This document shows positions 1-6,751 of a DNA stretch of 7,057 bases, piece by piece (within the stretch, counting starts at the first letter, position 1; each line of letters starts with the position of its first letter). Under the pieces are notes generated by a model, which saw only the letters and a program-made list of their open reading frames with translations, did no database searches and was not told the DNA's origin. The stretch is from an uncultured Bacteroidales bacterium (GTDB lineage: Bacteria > Bacteroidota > Bacteroidia > Bacteroidales > UBA932): the NCBI GenBank assembly GCA_905235775.1, contig CAJOMY010000094.1:1-7057 (forward strand), written 5' to 3'. The position numbers were made by a program, and so were the translations under genes.

Positions 1-1
1 A

Positions 2-46
2 GAAACTAAAAAAGGACGACCGAGGAAGAATCCCGTCAACGAATAA
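2..46 (+). CDS. C-terminal tail of an unidentified gene (partial)
   Basis: The frame starting at base 2 is open from the window edge and ends at TAA (44-46), giving 14 residues, ETKKGRPRKNPVNE. The KKGRPRKN stretch resembles an AT-hook (a GRP core flanked by basic residues). Such Lys/Arg-rich tails occur on small DNA-binding proteins, and on other proteins too. The fragment is too short for family assignment, and the open frame could be chance. The other two forward frames do not give a better tail: frame 1 stops at base 7. If real, the gene lies upstream on the same strand as the ATP synthase operon but is separated from it by about 350 bases, so it is probably a separate transcription unit. 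Confidence 0.35.
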   Translation, partial: ETKKGRPRKNPVNE

Positions 47-398
47 ACCAGGGAATCAACTTTGCGAAAAAACAGGGACGAGCATATTGCATATTACATT
101 TTCTTTGTAAAGAAGCAAAGGATATCTAGATTCGTCTATATGAAATGGACGGTAACGCCATAATCTCATCTCTCAAACTGAAGATCTCCCATTCTCAGCT
201 CCGGGACGGGGAGAAAGAGCGTTTACCGGGCCAAATACCGCATCAAAAAGAAATTTCCCTCCGATTACCCGCTGCCGTTCTGAGGTGCGTTTCAAACAGG
301 TTTAAAGCGGACGCACAAGTTTTTCGTGGGTTTTCCGGCCGGAACCGATTATTTCCGGAAATTTTGTATCTTAGCGGATTGATTCAATACGAACCCCA
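47..398. other. Intergenic leader region upstream of the ATP synthase operon
   Basis: This stretch of about 350 bases holds no gene I can support. The first part (about 47-145) is A/T-rich; composition rises toward atpD. A forward frame from 145 runs past the atpD start, but its product has no recognisable domain and overlaps atpD in another frame, so I treat it as spurious. TTTG tetramers, the core of the Bacteroidota -7 promoter element, occur at 61-64, 104-107 and 363-366. None has a convincing TTG partner about 19-21 bases upstream. The notable structure is the pair of palindromes at 333-362, listed separately. No tRNA or terminator hairpin was recognised. Confidence 0.6.
333..362. promoter_or_regulatory. 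Twin 12-bp palindromes before atpD, possible operator
   Basis: TTCCGGCCGGAA (333-344) and ATTTCCGGAAAT (351-362) are both perfect inverted repeats. They share the TTCCGG half-site, and their centres lie 18 bp apart. The second overlaps AAATTTTG (359-366), a one-mismatch fit to the Bacteroidota -7 consensus TAnnTTTG. Transcription from it would start around 373, leaving a leader of about 25 bases before the atpD ATG. The -33 TTG expected near 337 is missing, so the promoter call is weak. The arrangement could be a tandem binding site for a dimeric regulator over the operon promoter, or chance in a GC-rich sequence. Confidence 0.3.
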
Positions 399-1922
399 AT
401 GCCTACGATCAAGGGAAACATTTCTCAGATTATCGGTCCTGTGGTGGACGTGCACTTTGACCTGAAAGGCCGGCAGGAGATCAAGAACCTCCCCGGCATC
501 CACGATGCCTTGCGCGTGCAGCGTCCGGACGGGCGCGAACTCATCATCGAAGTCCAGCAGCATATCGGCGAAGATACCGTCCGCTGCGTCGCCATGGACT
601 CGACCGACGGCCTCAGGCGCGGACTGGAAGCTGTCTGCCTCGGCACTCCGATCACCATGCCCGTCGGCAGCCAGATCCGCGGCCGCGTGATGAACGTCAC
701 CGGGCAGACCATCGACGGTCTCGGAGAGCTGCAGCACGAAGGTGCGCTTCCCATCCACCGGGAGCCCCCGAAATTCGAAGACCTGACCACCTCGCAGGAA
801 GTCCTCTACACGGGCATCAAGGTTATCGATCTGCTGGAGCCCTATCTCAAGGGCGGCAAGATCGGCCTCTTCGGCGGCGCGGGCGTGGGCAAGACCGTGC
901 TGATCAAGGAACTCATCAACAACATCGCCAAGAAACACAACGGATTCTCCGTCTTCGCCGGCGTGGGCGAGCGTACCCGCGAGGGCAATGACCTGCTGCG
1001 CGAGATGATCGAATCCGACGTCATCAAATACGGGGACGCCTTCTCCAAATCCATGGAGGAAGGTCACTGGGATCTCTCCAAAGTCGACCGGGCGGCGCTC
1101 GAGAAATCGCAGGTCGCGATGGTCTTCGGCCAGATGAACGAGCCGCCGGGAGCGCGCAGCTCCGTGGCCCTGAGCGGCCTGACCCTCGCGGAGTCATTTC
1201 GCGACAGCGGCAGTGCCGACGGCCCCAAGGACATCCTCTTCTTCATCGACAACATCTTCCGTTTCACGCAGGCCGGCTCCGAAGTGTCCGCCCTGCTGGG
1301 CCGCATGCCCTCCGCCGTGGGCTACCAGCCGACGCTGGCCTCGGAGATGGGCCAGATGCAGGAGCGCATCACCTCGACCAAGAACGGCTCCATCACTTCC
1401 GTGCAGGCGGTTTACGTGCCGGCGGACGACCTGACGGATCCGGCCCCGGCCACGACTTTCAGCCACCTCGATGCGACCACGGTCCTCAGCCGCAAGATCG
1501 CCACGCTGGGCATCTATCCGGCCGTGGATCCGCTGGCGTCCACATCCCGCATCCTCGACCCGAACATCATCGGACAGGACCACTACGACACCGCCCAGCG
1601 CGTGAAGCAGATCCTCCAGAAATACAACGAGCTCCAGGACATCATCGCCATCCTCGGCATGGACGAACTCTCCGAGGAGGACAAGGTCACGGTGAACCGC
1701 GCCCGCCGCGTGCAGCGCTTCCTGTCGCAACCGTTCTTCGTGGCGGCGGCCTTCAACGGCTGCCCGGGCGTGATGGTGGAGATCGAAGACACGATCAAGG
1801 GATTCAAGATGATCCTCGACGGCGAGGTGGACCATCTTCCCGAGCAAGCCTTCCTGAATGTGGGCACCATCGAAGATGCCATCAGGAAGGGTGAGGCCCT
1901 GCTGGCGCAAGCCAGCCAATAA
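399..1922 (+). CDS. atpD: F1Fo ATP synthase subunit beta
   Basis: This is the catalytic subunit of the F1 head, which makes ATP from ADP and phosphate as the gamma shaft rotates. The 507-residue product has the N-terminal beta-barrel (about 1-85), then the nucleotide-binding domain with Walker A GGAGVGKT (159-166), the catalytic glutamate E191 in GERTREG, and a Walker B strand ending at D284 (ILFFID). The C-terminal domain carries the DELSEED loop (422-428) that pushes on gamma. Length is somewhat above the E. coli protein (about 460), as is common in Bacteroidota. The ATG at 399 gives the family start MPTIKGNISQIIGPVVDV. No clear Shine-Dalgarno precedes it. It is the first gene of the operon, with TAA four bases before atpC. 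It appears intact. Confidence 0.98.
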   Translation: MPTIKGNISQIIGPVVDVHFDLKGRQEIKNLPGIHDALRVQRPDGRELIIEVQQHIGEDTVRCVAMDSTDGLRRGLEAVCLGTPITMPVGSQIRGRVMNVTGQTIDGLGELQHEGALPIHREPPKFEDLTTSQEVLYTGIKVIDLLEPYLKGGKIGLFGGAGVGKTVLIKELINNIAKKHNGFSVFAGVGERTREGNDLLREMIESDVIKYGDAFSKSMEEGHWDLSKVDRAALEKSQVAMVFGQMNEPPGARSSVALSGLTLAESFRDSGSADGPKDILFFIDNIFRFTQAGSEVSALLGRMPSAVGYQPTLASEMGQMQERITSTKNGSITSVQAVYVPADDLTDPAPATTFSHLDATTVLSRKIATLGIYPAVDPLASTSRILDPNIIGQDHYDTAQRVKQILQKYNELQDIIAILGMDELSEEDKVTVNRARRVQRFLSQPFFVAAAFNGCPGVMVEIEDTIKGFKMILDGEVDHLPEQAFLNVGTIEDAIRKGEALLAQASQ

Positions 1923-1926
1923 GTAT

Positions 1927-2178
1927 ATGGCAGACAAGAAGTTGACCATACGTATCCTCACGCCCGACGGGACCTTGCACGAAGGAACGGCGAGCGCCGT
2001 GTTCCTCCCGGGAGCGGTCAGCCCCTTCGAGGTGCTGCCGGACCATGCGCCCATCATTTCCGCGCTGGGCGCGGGGGACATCCGCATAGAGGCGGACGGC
2101 CAGGAAACGCGTTTCCCGGTTCGGAACGGCATGGTCAGGGTGCGGAACAACGAAATCACGGTGTGCGCGGAGCTATGA
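1927..2178 (+). CDS. atpC: F1Fo ATP synthase subunit epsilon (short form)
   Basis: Epsilon binds the foot of gamma and the c-ring and couples rotation to catalysis. The ATG at 1927, four bases after the atpD stop, gives 83 residues beginning MADKKLTIRILTPDG. The in-frame extension upstream overlaps atpD and is not used. The family motif lies at about 27-47 (LPGAVSPFEVLPDHAPIISAL region), including the conserved pattern F-x-V-L-x-x-H-x-P. The protein ends after the beta-sandwich domain; the two C-terminal helices of the roughly 135-residue E. coli form, which can inhibit ATP hydrolysis, are absent. This short form is usual in Bacteroidota. The stop overlaps the atpB start as ATGA (2175-2178). 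Confidence 0.92.
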   Translation: MADKKLTIRILTPDGTLHEGTASAVFLPGAVSPFEVLPDHAPIISALGAGDIRIEADGQETRFPVRNGMVRVRNNEITVCAEL

Positions 2179-3233
2179 TCCGGATGTTGCTCATATCGCT
2201 CCTGCTGCTGGCGGATCCTTCACCGGCGTTGCCGGTTCAGGATGACACCCCTGTCATTCTGAGCGCCGGCGAAGAATCTGGCGCCGGCGAGGAGGAGTTC
2301 GACGTGTCGGAATACCTCTTCGGTCATGTCGGAGACGCCTACGAATGGCATATCACCACCATTCGGGAGAAAGAAATCGCCATCCCGCTCCCCTGCATCG
2401 TAATCGAGGACGGCATCCACGTCTTCACCCTGCACCACGCTGCGGAAAACGGCTACACCCTGAATGCCGACGGCAAGCTGGTCAATGCCCGGACCGGCAA
2501 GCGCCCCTTCGACATTTCCATCACCAAGAATGTCATGGGCCTGATCATCGACAGCATCCTGCTGGTCGTTCTGATCCTGCTCTGTGCCCGCTGGTACAAG
2601 CGGCACGATGTCCTGAAAGAAAAACCCACCGGCCTGGCGGCCCTGCTGGAGCCTGTGATCGTGATGATCGAGCAGGACGTGATCAAGGATGCCGTAGGGT
2701 CCGAGTACAAGCGCTTCTCGCCCTATCTGCTGACGGCCTTCTTCTTCATCCTGTTCAACAACCTGATGGGCATCTTCCCGCTGTTTCCGGGCGGTCTCAA
2801 CATCACGGGCAACATTGCCGTGACGGGCGTCCTGGCCCTGTTTACCTTCCTGATGGTCAACCTCTTCGGTGACAAGCACTACTGGAAGGACATCCTCTGG
2901 CCGGACGTGCCGATCTTCCTGAAAGCCATCCCCATCATGCCGGTCATCGAGATCCTGGGCATGTTCACCAAGCCCTTCTCGCTGATGATCCGGCTCTTCG
3001 CCAACATGCTCGCGGGACACATCATGCTCCTGAGCGTGATTGCGCTGATCTTCCTGTCGGCGTCCATGGGACCCGTGCTGAACGGATCAATGACCCTGAT
3101 TGCCGCGCTCTTCGGCGTCTTCCTGGACTGTCTGGAGCTGCTGGTGGCCTTCCTGCAGGCCTATGTATTCACGATGCTCTCGGCCGTCTTCATCGGCCTG
3201 GCGCATGCCCGACCAGAACATGTAACCAACTAA
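2175..3233 (+). CDS. atpB: F1Fo ATP synthase subunit a (proton channel), long N-terminal form
   Basis: Subunit a forms the two proton half-channels beside the c-ring in the inner membrane. The start is the ATG at 2175, overlapping the atpC stop as ATGA; a GTG at 2163 is also in frame but less natural. The 352-residue protein begins with a hydrophobic leader (about 4-13, LISLL-type core, then PSPALPVQDD) that looks like a signal peptide. It is followed by a polar segment to about 118 containing the family sequence YLFGHVGDAYEWHI (47-60). Membrane helices follow from about 121. The essential stator arginine is R273 in SLMIRLFANMLAGH. H282 and E321 occupy the positions of E. coli E219 and H245 in swapped order, and Q328 matches E. 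coli Q252. The stop lies 13 bases before atpE. Confidence 0.96.
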   Translation: MIRMLLISLLLLADPSPALPVQDDTPVILSAGEESGAGEEEFDVSEYLFGHVGDAYEWHITTIREKEIAIPLPCIVIEDGIHVFTLHHAAENGYTLNADGKLVNARTGKRPFDISITKNVMGLIIDSILLVVLILLCARWYKRHDVLKEKPTGLAALLEPVIVMIEQDVIKDAVGSEYKRFSPYLLTAFFFILFNNLMGIFPLFPGGLNITGNIAVTGVLALFTFLMVNLFGDKHYWKDILWPDVPIFLKAIPIMPVIEILGMFTKPFSLMIRLFANMLAGHIMLLSVIALIFLSASMGPVLNGSMTLIAALFGVFLDCLELLVAFLQAYVFTMLSAVFIGLAHARPEHVTN

Positions 3234-3246
3234 AAATGATATAGTT

Positions 3247-3489
3247 ATGTTAGGTACTCTTCTTCAAGCAGCAGCGCTCGCCAAGCTCGGCGGCGCCATC
3301 GGGGCCGGCATCGTGGCCCTCGCGGCCGGATTCGGCATCGGCAAACTCGCCCAGTCCACGATGGAAGCCTCGGCCCGCCAGCCGGAGATTGCCGGCGGCC
3401 TGCGCACCACGGCCATCATCATCGGCGCACTTATTGAGGGCGTGTGTCTGTTCGCAGTCCTCGTCTGTCTGCTGGCTGTCCTCCGTTAG
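3247..3489 (+). CDS. atpE: F1Fo ATP synthase subunit c (c-ring)
   Basis: This is the membrane rotor subunit, an 80-residue helical hairpin that oligomerises into the c-ring. Helix 1 (about 14-34) is glycine-rich (GGAIGAGIV, then GFGIG). The polar loop carries the RQPE signature (44-47) that contacts gamma and epsilon. Helix 2 (about 53-79) carries the ion-binding carboxylate E64 in GALIEGVCLF. The residue after E64 is glycine rather than the serine of Na+-binding rings such as Ilyobacter, and no helix-1 glutamine ligand is evident, so I infer a proton-driven ring. The gene ends with two in-frame stops, TAG TAG (3487-3492), three bases before the atpF ATG. An A/T-rich leader (3234-3246) precedes the start. 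Confidence 0.97.
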   Translation: MLGTLLQAAALAKLGGAIGAGIVALAAGFGIGKLAQSTMEASARQPEIAGGLRTTAIIIGALIEGVCLFAVLVCLLAVLR

Positions 3490-3495
3490 TAGTCT

Positions 3496-4002
3496 ATGTC
3501 ACTGATTACACCGGATTTCGGCCTCCTCTTCTGGATGGTTGTGATCTTCGGAATCGTGTTCTTCGTGCTTGCGAAGTTCGGGTTTCCGGTGATCACGAAG
3601 GCTGTCCAGACCCGCTCCGACCATATCGCCGACTCGCTGAAGGCCGCTGACGAGGCCCAGGCGCGCCTGTCAAATCTGGCGCAGGAGCAGGCCCGGATGA
3701 TTGAGGAAGCCCGCCTGGAGCAGAGCCGCATCCTCAAGGAGGCGTCCGAGTCGCGCGAGCGCATCATCGCGCATGCCCAGGAGGACGCTGCCGCCGAAGC
3801 GGCCAAGCTGCTCGACCATGCCCGGGTGGAGATTGCCGCGGAGCGTGAGAGCGCCATCCGCGACATCCGCCGCCAGGTGGCGATGATCTCGGTGGAAGTG
3901 GCGGAAAAGATCGTACGCAAGGACCTCGGCGGCGAAGCTGACCAGCTCGCCCTGCTCGACCGTATGGTCGACGAGGCCGAACAGGCCCGGAAGCCCAACT
4001 GA
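3496..4002 (+). CDS. atpF: F1Fo ATP synthase subunit b (peripheral stalk)
   Basis: Subunit b anchors the F1 head to subunit a so that alpha3beta3 does not turn with the rotor. The 168-residue product has one N-terminal membrane helix (about 8-27, FGLLFWMVVIFGIVFFVLAK). A long charged helix rich in Ala, Glu and Arg follows (about 35-145), typical of the dimeric right-handed coiled coil. The C-terminal part (VEVAEKIVRKDLG, 133-145) is the region that meets delta. Length is near the usual 155-175. Only six bases separate the first atpE stop from this ATG, and there is no Shine-Dalgarno. A single b gene is present, with no b' paralogue. Confidence 0.95.
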   Translation: MSLITPDFGLLFWMVVIFGIVFFVLAKFGFPVITKAVQTRSDHIADSLKAADEAQARLSNLAQEQARMIEEARLEQSRILKEASESRERIIAHAQEDAAAEAAKLLDHARVEIAAERESAIRDIRRQVAMISVEVAEKIVRKDLGGEADQLALLDRMVDEAEQARKPN

Positions 4003-4010
4003 CGGATGCG

Positions 4011-4487
4011 ATGAATACGGGAATCATCTCCTCTCGGTATGCCACCGCCTTGCTCCGCTACACGCAGGAGACGGGCGGCGGGGAGCGTGTGTGCACCCAG
4101 GTGCGCCGCCTGCTTGAGCATCCCGGGGAGCGTCCCGGCCCGCTCGAGCCCGAACTGGAGCGGCTTGTCCGCCTGCTGGTCAAGAACGGCCGCCTGGAGG
4201 ACGTGCGTTTCGTTTTCCGCTCTTTCATCGCGATGTATTATCACTCCCGCGGCATCGAGCTGGCCCGCCTGACCACCGTCGTGCCCGCGGAGGATCTGGA
4301 GCACAGGCTCCGGTCGCTGCTGGAAAAGCAGTTTGGCTGCGAAGTGCTCATCGAGGCTTCCGTCGATCCCGACCTGCTCGGTGGCTTCACGCTCGAAGTA
4401 GGCGACTATCTGCTCGATGCGAGCGTACGTCGCCAGATCGAGACCATCCGCCGCCAGTTTGTCATTTCCAACAACAGAATCGTATAG
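4011..4487 (+). CDS. atpH: F1Fo ATP synthase subunit delta (OSCP)
   Basis: Delta caps the F1 head and joins it to the b stalk. The product has 158 residues, a little shorter than the E. coli protein (about 177). The N-terminal helical domain starts with the family-like IISSRYATALLRYTQE (5-20). The C-terminal signature lies at about 124-150: GGFTLEVGDYLLDASVRRQI, then an Arg-rich helix. The ATG at 4011 follows the atpF TGA by eight bases. An earlier ATG at 4006 is out of frame and stops after two codons. Sequence outside the signature is weakly conserved, as is normal for delta. Identity is supported by position between atpF and atpA. Confidence 0.93.
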   Translation: MNTGIISSRYATALLRYTQETGGGERVCTQVRRLLEHPGERPGPLEPELERLVRLLVKNGRLEDVRFVFRSFIAMYYHSRGIELARLTTVVPAEDLEHRLRSLLEKQFGCEVLIEASVDPDLLGGFTLEVGDYLLDASVRRQIETIRRQFVISNNRIV

Positions 4488-4498
4488 GTTTTCCATTT

Positions 4499-6091
4499 AT
4501 GGCGCAGAATACCATCAAGGCGAGTGAAATCTCCGACCTCCTGCTGGAGCAGCTCCGGGGGATCGACAACTCGCTCCAATACGAAGAGATCGGCCACGTA
4601 CTGACCGTCAGCGACGGTGTGGCGCGCATCTACGGCCTTTCCGGGGCTGAAGCCGGTGAACTTCTCGAATTCGACTGCGGCGTGAAAGGCGTCGTGATGA
4701 ACCTCGAAGAGGACAATGTCGGAGCCGTCCTGCTCGGCCCCACCGATCTGGTGGGCGAGGGGATGAACGTCCGCCGGCTGGGCCGCATCGCGGGCATCCC
4801 CGTGGGTGAGGGGCTCGTGGGCCGCGTGGTCAATCCGATCGGCGAGCCGCTGGACGGCCTGGGCGCCGTGAAGGGCGAGACCGTGCGGATGCCGCTGGAG
4901 CGCAAGGCGCCCGGAGTCATTTTCCGCGAACCCGTCACCGAGCCGCTCCAGACGGGCCTGAAGGCTATTGACGCGATGATTCCGATCGGCCGCGGGCAGC
5001 GTGAGCTGATCATCGGCGACCGGCAGACCGGCAAGACGGCCATCGCCATCGACACGATCATCAACCAGCGCACCGGGTTCCTCAAGGGAAAACCCGTATA
5101 TTGCATCTACGTGGCCGTGGGCCAGAAGGGCTCCACCGTGGCATCCATTGTCCAGACCCTCCGCGCCCAGGGGGCGATGGACTACACGGTCGTGGTGGCC
5201 GCCACGGCGGCCGATCCGGCTGCGCTGCAGTATTATGCGCCGTTTGCCGGCGCGGCCATCGGAGAATATTTCCGGGACACCGGCCGGCATGCGCTGGTGG
5301 TCTATGACGACCTGTCCAAGCAGGCCGTCGCCTACCGCGAGGTGTCGCTGATCCTGCGCCGCCCCTCCGGGCGCGAGGCCTATCCGGGCGACGTCTTCTA
5401 CCTGCACTCCCGCCTGCTGGAGCGCGCTGCCAAGATCATCAGCCAGCAGGAGGTGGCCGAGCAGATGAACGACCTCCCGGAATGCCTGCAGGGCAAGGTG
5501 AAGGCCGGCGGCTCGCTGACGGCCCTCCCGATCATCGAGACGCAGGCCGGCGACGTGTCCGCCTATATCCCGACCAACGTGATTTCCATCACCGACGGGC
5601 AGATTTACCTCGAATCTTCGCTTTTCAACGCCGGTTTCCGCCCGGCCATCAACGTGGGCATCTCGGTGTCCCGCGTGGGCGGCAGCGCCCAGGTGAAGTC
5701 GATGAAGAAGGTGGCCGGCTCGCTGAAGATCGACCAGGCGCAGTACAACGAGCTGGAGGCTTTCTCGAAGTTCTCGTCCGATATGGACAAGGTCACGGCG
5801 ATGACCCTCGACAAGGGTCGCAAGAACAACCAGCTGCTGATCCAGCCGCAGTACAGTCCCATGCCCGTGGGCGAGCAGGTGGCCATCCTCTATTGCGGCA
5901 CGCACGCGCTGATGGCCGATCTGCGCATCGATCAGGTGATCAGGTTCCAGAACCTGTTCCTCGACCGCATGCGTGCCTCGCACCCGGATATCCTGGAAGC
6001 GCTGGGTGCCGGCCGGATGCCGGATGACGCGCCGGAGGTCATCGAGCAGGAGGCGGCGGATGTGTGCCGCCTATTGACGCAGAAAGCATAA
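4499..6091 (+). CDS. atpA: F1Fo ATP synthase subunit alpha
   Basis: Alpha is the non-catalytic nucleotide-binding subunit that alternates with beta in the F1 head. The 530-residue protein has the N-terminal segment that binds delta (about 1-25) and then a beta-barrel domain (about 30-95). Its Walker A motif is GDRQTGKT (173-180), and the Walker B strand ends at ALVVYDD (265-271). The arginine finger that reaches the beta catalytic site is R392 in VGISVSRVGG, matching E. coli R376. Here a valine (386) replaces the proline common before GISVSR. The ATG at 4499 gives MAQNTIKASEISDLL, a plausible family start, after an A/T-rich leader (4488-4498). The gene appears intact. Confidence 0.98.
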   Translation: MAQNTIKASEISDLLLEQLRGIDNSLQYEEIGHVLTVSDGVARIYGLSGAEAGELLEFDCGVKGVVMNLEEDNVGAVLLGPTDLVGEGMNVRRLGRIAGIPVGEGLVGRVVNPIGEPLDGLGAVKGETVRMPLERKAPGVIFREPVTEPLQTGLKAIDAMIPIGRGQRELIIGDRQTGKTAIAIDTIINQRTGFLKGKPVYCIYVAVGQKGSTVASIVQTLRAQGAMDYTVVVAATAADPAALQYYAPFAGAAIGEYFRDTGRHALVVYDDLSKQAVAYREVSLILRRPSGREAYPGDVFYLHSRLLERAAKIISQQEVAEQMNDLPECLQGKVKAGGSLTALPIIETQAGDVSAYIPTNVISITDGQIYLESSLFNAGFRPAINVGISVSRVGGSAQVKSMKKVAGSLKIDQAQYNELEAFSKFSSDMDKVTAMTLDKGRKNNQLLIQPQYSPMPVGEQVAILYCGTHALMADLRIDQVIRFQNLFLDRMRASHPDILEALGAGRMPDDAPEVIEQEAADVCRLLTQKA

Positions 6092-6103
6092 GGTAGCAGG
6101 GCG

Positions 6104-6751
6104 GTGGCATCACTTCGGGAGATCAAAGACCGGATCAATTCGGTCCGCAGTACGCTGAAGATCACTTCGGCGATGAAACTCGTCGCTTCCGCCAAGCTCC
6201 GCAAGGCGCAAAAGGCCATCGAAGGAATGCGGCCGTATGAGCGCACCCTCGCGGAAATTCTTGCCGCTGTCGGCGAGGACAAGTTCTTCCAGCTGTTCGA
6301 TGATGTGGCGGAAATTGAATTCCTGCTTCAGCTGGGAAAGGGTGCGGGAGCTGTTGAGAACGTCCTTGGGTGCCTGCCCCTTCGCCGGAATGTCCGAGAG
6401 TGTGTCCTCGTAGTTGTTTGGATAGGGGCGGTAGAGGATGATGCTGTCCTGGCCGTTGGACCAGACGGCGACCGGCGCCCCCTTGGCGTTCATGTAGCTC
6501 TTGAGCTGCTCGATGCCATCCTTGCGCTTCGGCTTTTTGCACTCAATGATAATCTTCGGCGTGTCTTTGACGTCGCTGGTATAGACGATGATGTCGGCCG
6601 CCTTCGTCCCGACCTCCGTCCCGAAACTGACGGGAACTTCAAGGCCGATTTCGTCCTTGGAATAACGGTACTGGTGGATCAGTTTGTAAACCCACAGTTG
6701 GCGGACGATTTCCTCTGGATTTGCCTTGCCTCCGTCCACATAGACTTGTAG
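6104..6751 (+). pseudogene. atpG: F1Fo ATP synthase subunit gamma, N-terminal fragment only
   Basis: Gamma is the rotor shaft. A GTG at 6104, 12 bases after the atpA stop, gives the family N-terminus (V/M)ASLREIKDRINSVRST, then KITSAMKLVASAKLRKAQ and MRPYERTLAEIL. This covers about the first 53-56 of roughly 290 residues, with homology ending near 6257-6271. The open frame continues to a stop at 6749-6751 (215 residues in all), but that stretch is antisense to a restriction-type gene and does not resemble gamma. The C-terminal helix of the shaft and the central Rossmann-like domain are therefore missing. Either the gene is truly broken here, or the window joins two unrelated pieces of DNA. 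The N-terminal identity is clear; the 215-residue product should not be taken as a real protein. Confidence 0.85.

Noticed and set aside
122..141. A small hairpin, TAGA-TTCG-TCTA with a few further pairs after a bulge
   Set aside because: The stem is only four continuous A/T-rich pairs, although the TTCG loop is favourable. There is no T-run after it and no sign of conservation, so it is not supported as a terminator or switch.
145..465. A 106-residue forward frame upstream of and overlapping the start of atpD
   Set aside because: It has no recognisable domain and low-complexity basic composition, and it runs 67 bases into atpD in another frame. Its start has no supporting signal. Most likely a chance open frame.
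1194..2159. A 321-residue reverse frame opposite atpD and atpC
   Set aside because: It has the same His/Arg/Gly-rich shadow composition and lies opposite conserved genes, with no domain pattern.
2220..3020. A 266-residue reverse frame opposite atpB
   Set aside because: It is extremely rich in Asp, Gln and His, the mirror of hydrophobic membrane codons in atpB. Not a gene.
4406..5983. A 525-residue reverse frame opposite atpH and atpA
   Set aside because: It is rich in His, Asp, Arg and Gly, as expected from the complement of a GC-rich coding gene, and lies opposite the well-conserved atpA. It is a shadow frame.
6250..6300. Transposon or phage integration site at the junction
   Set aside because: No inverted terminal repeat, direct duplication, transposase or integrase sequence is visible, and the other half of atpG does not reappear in the window.
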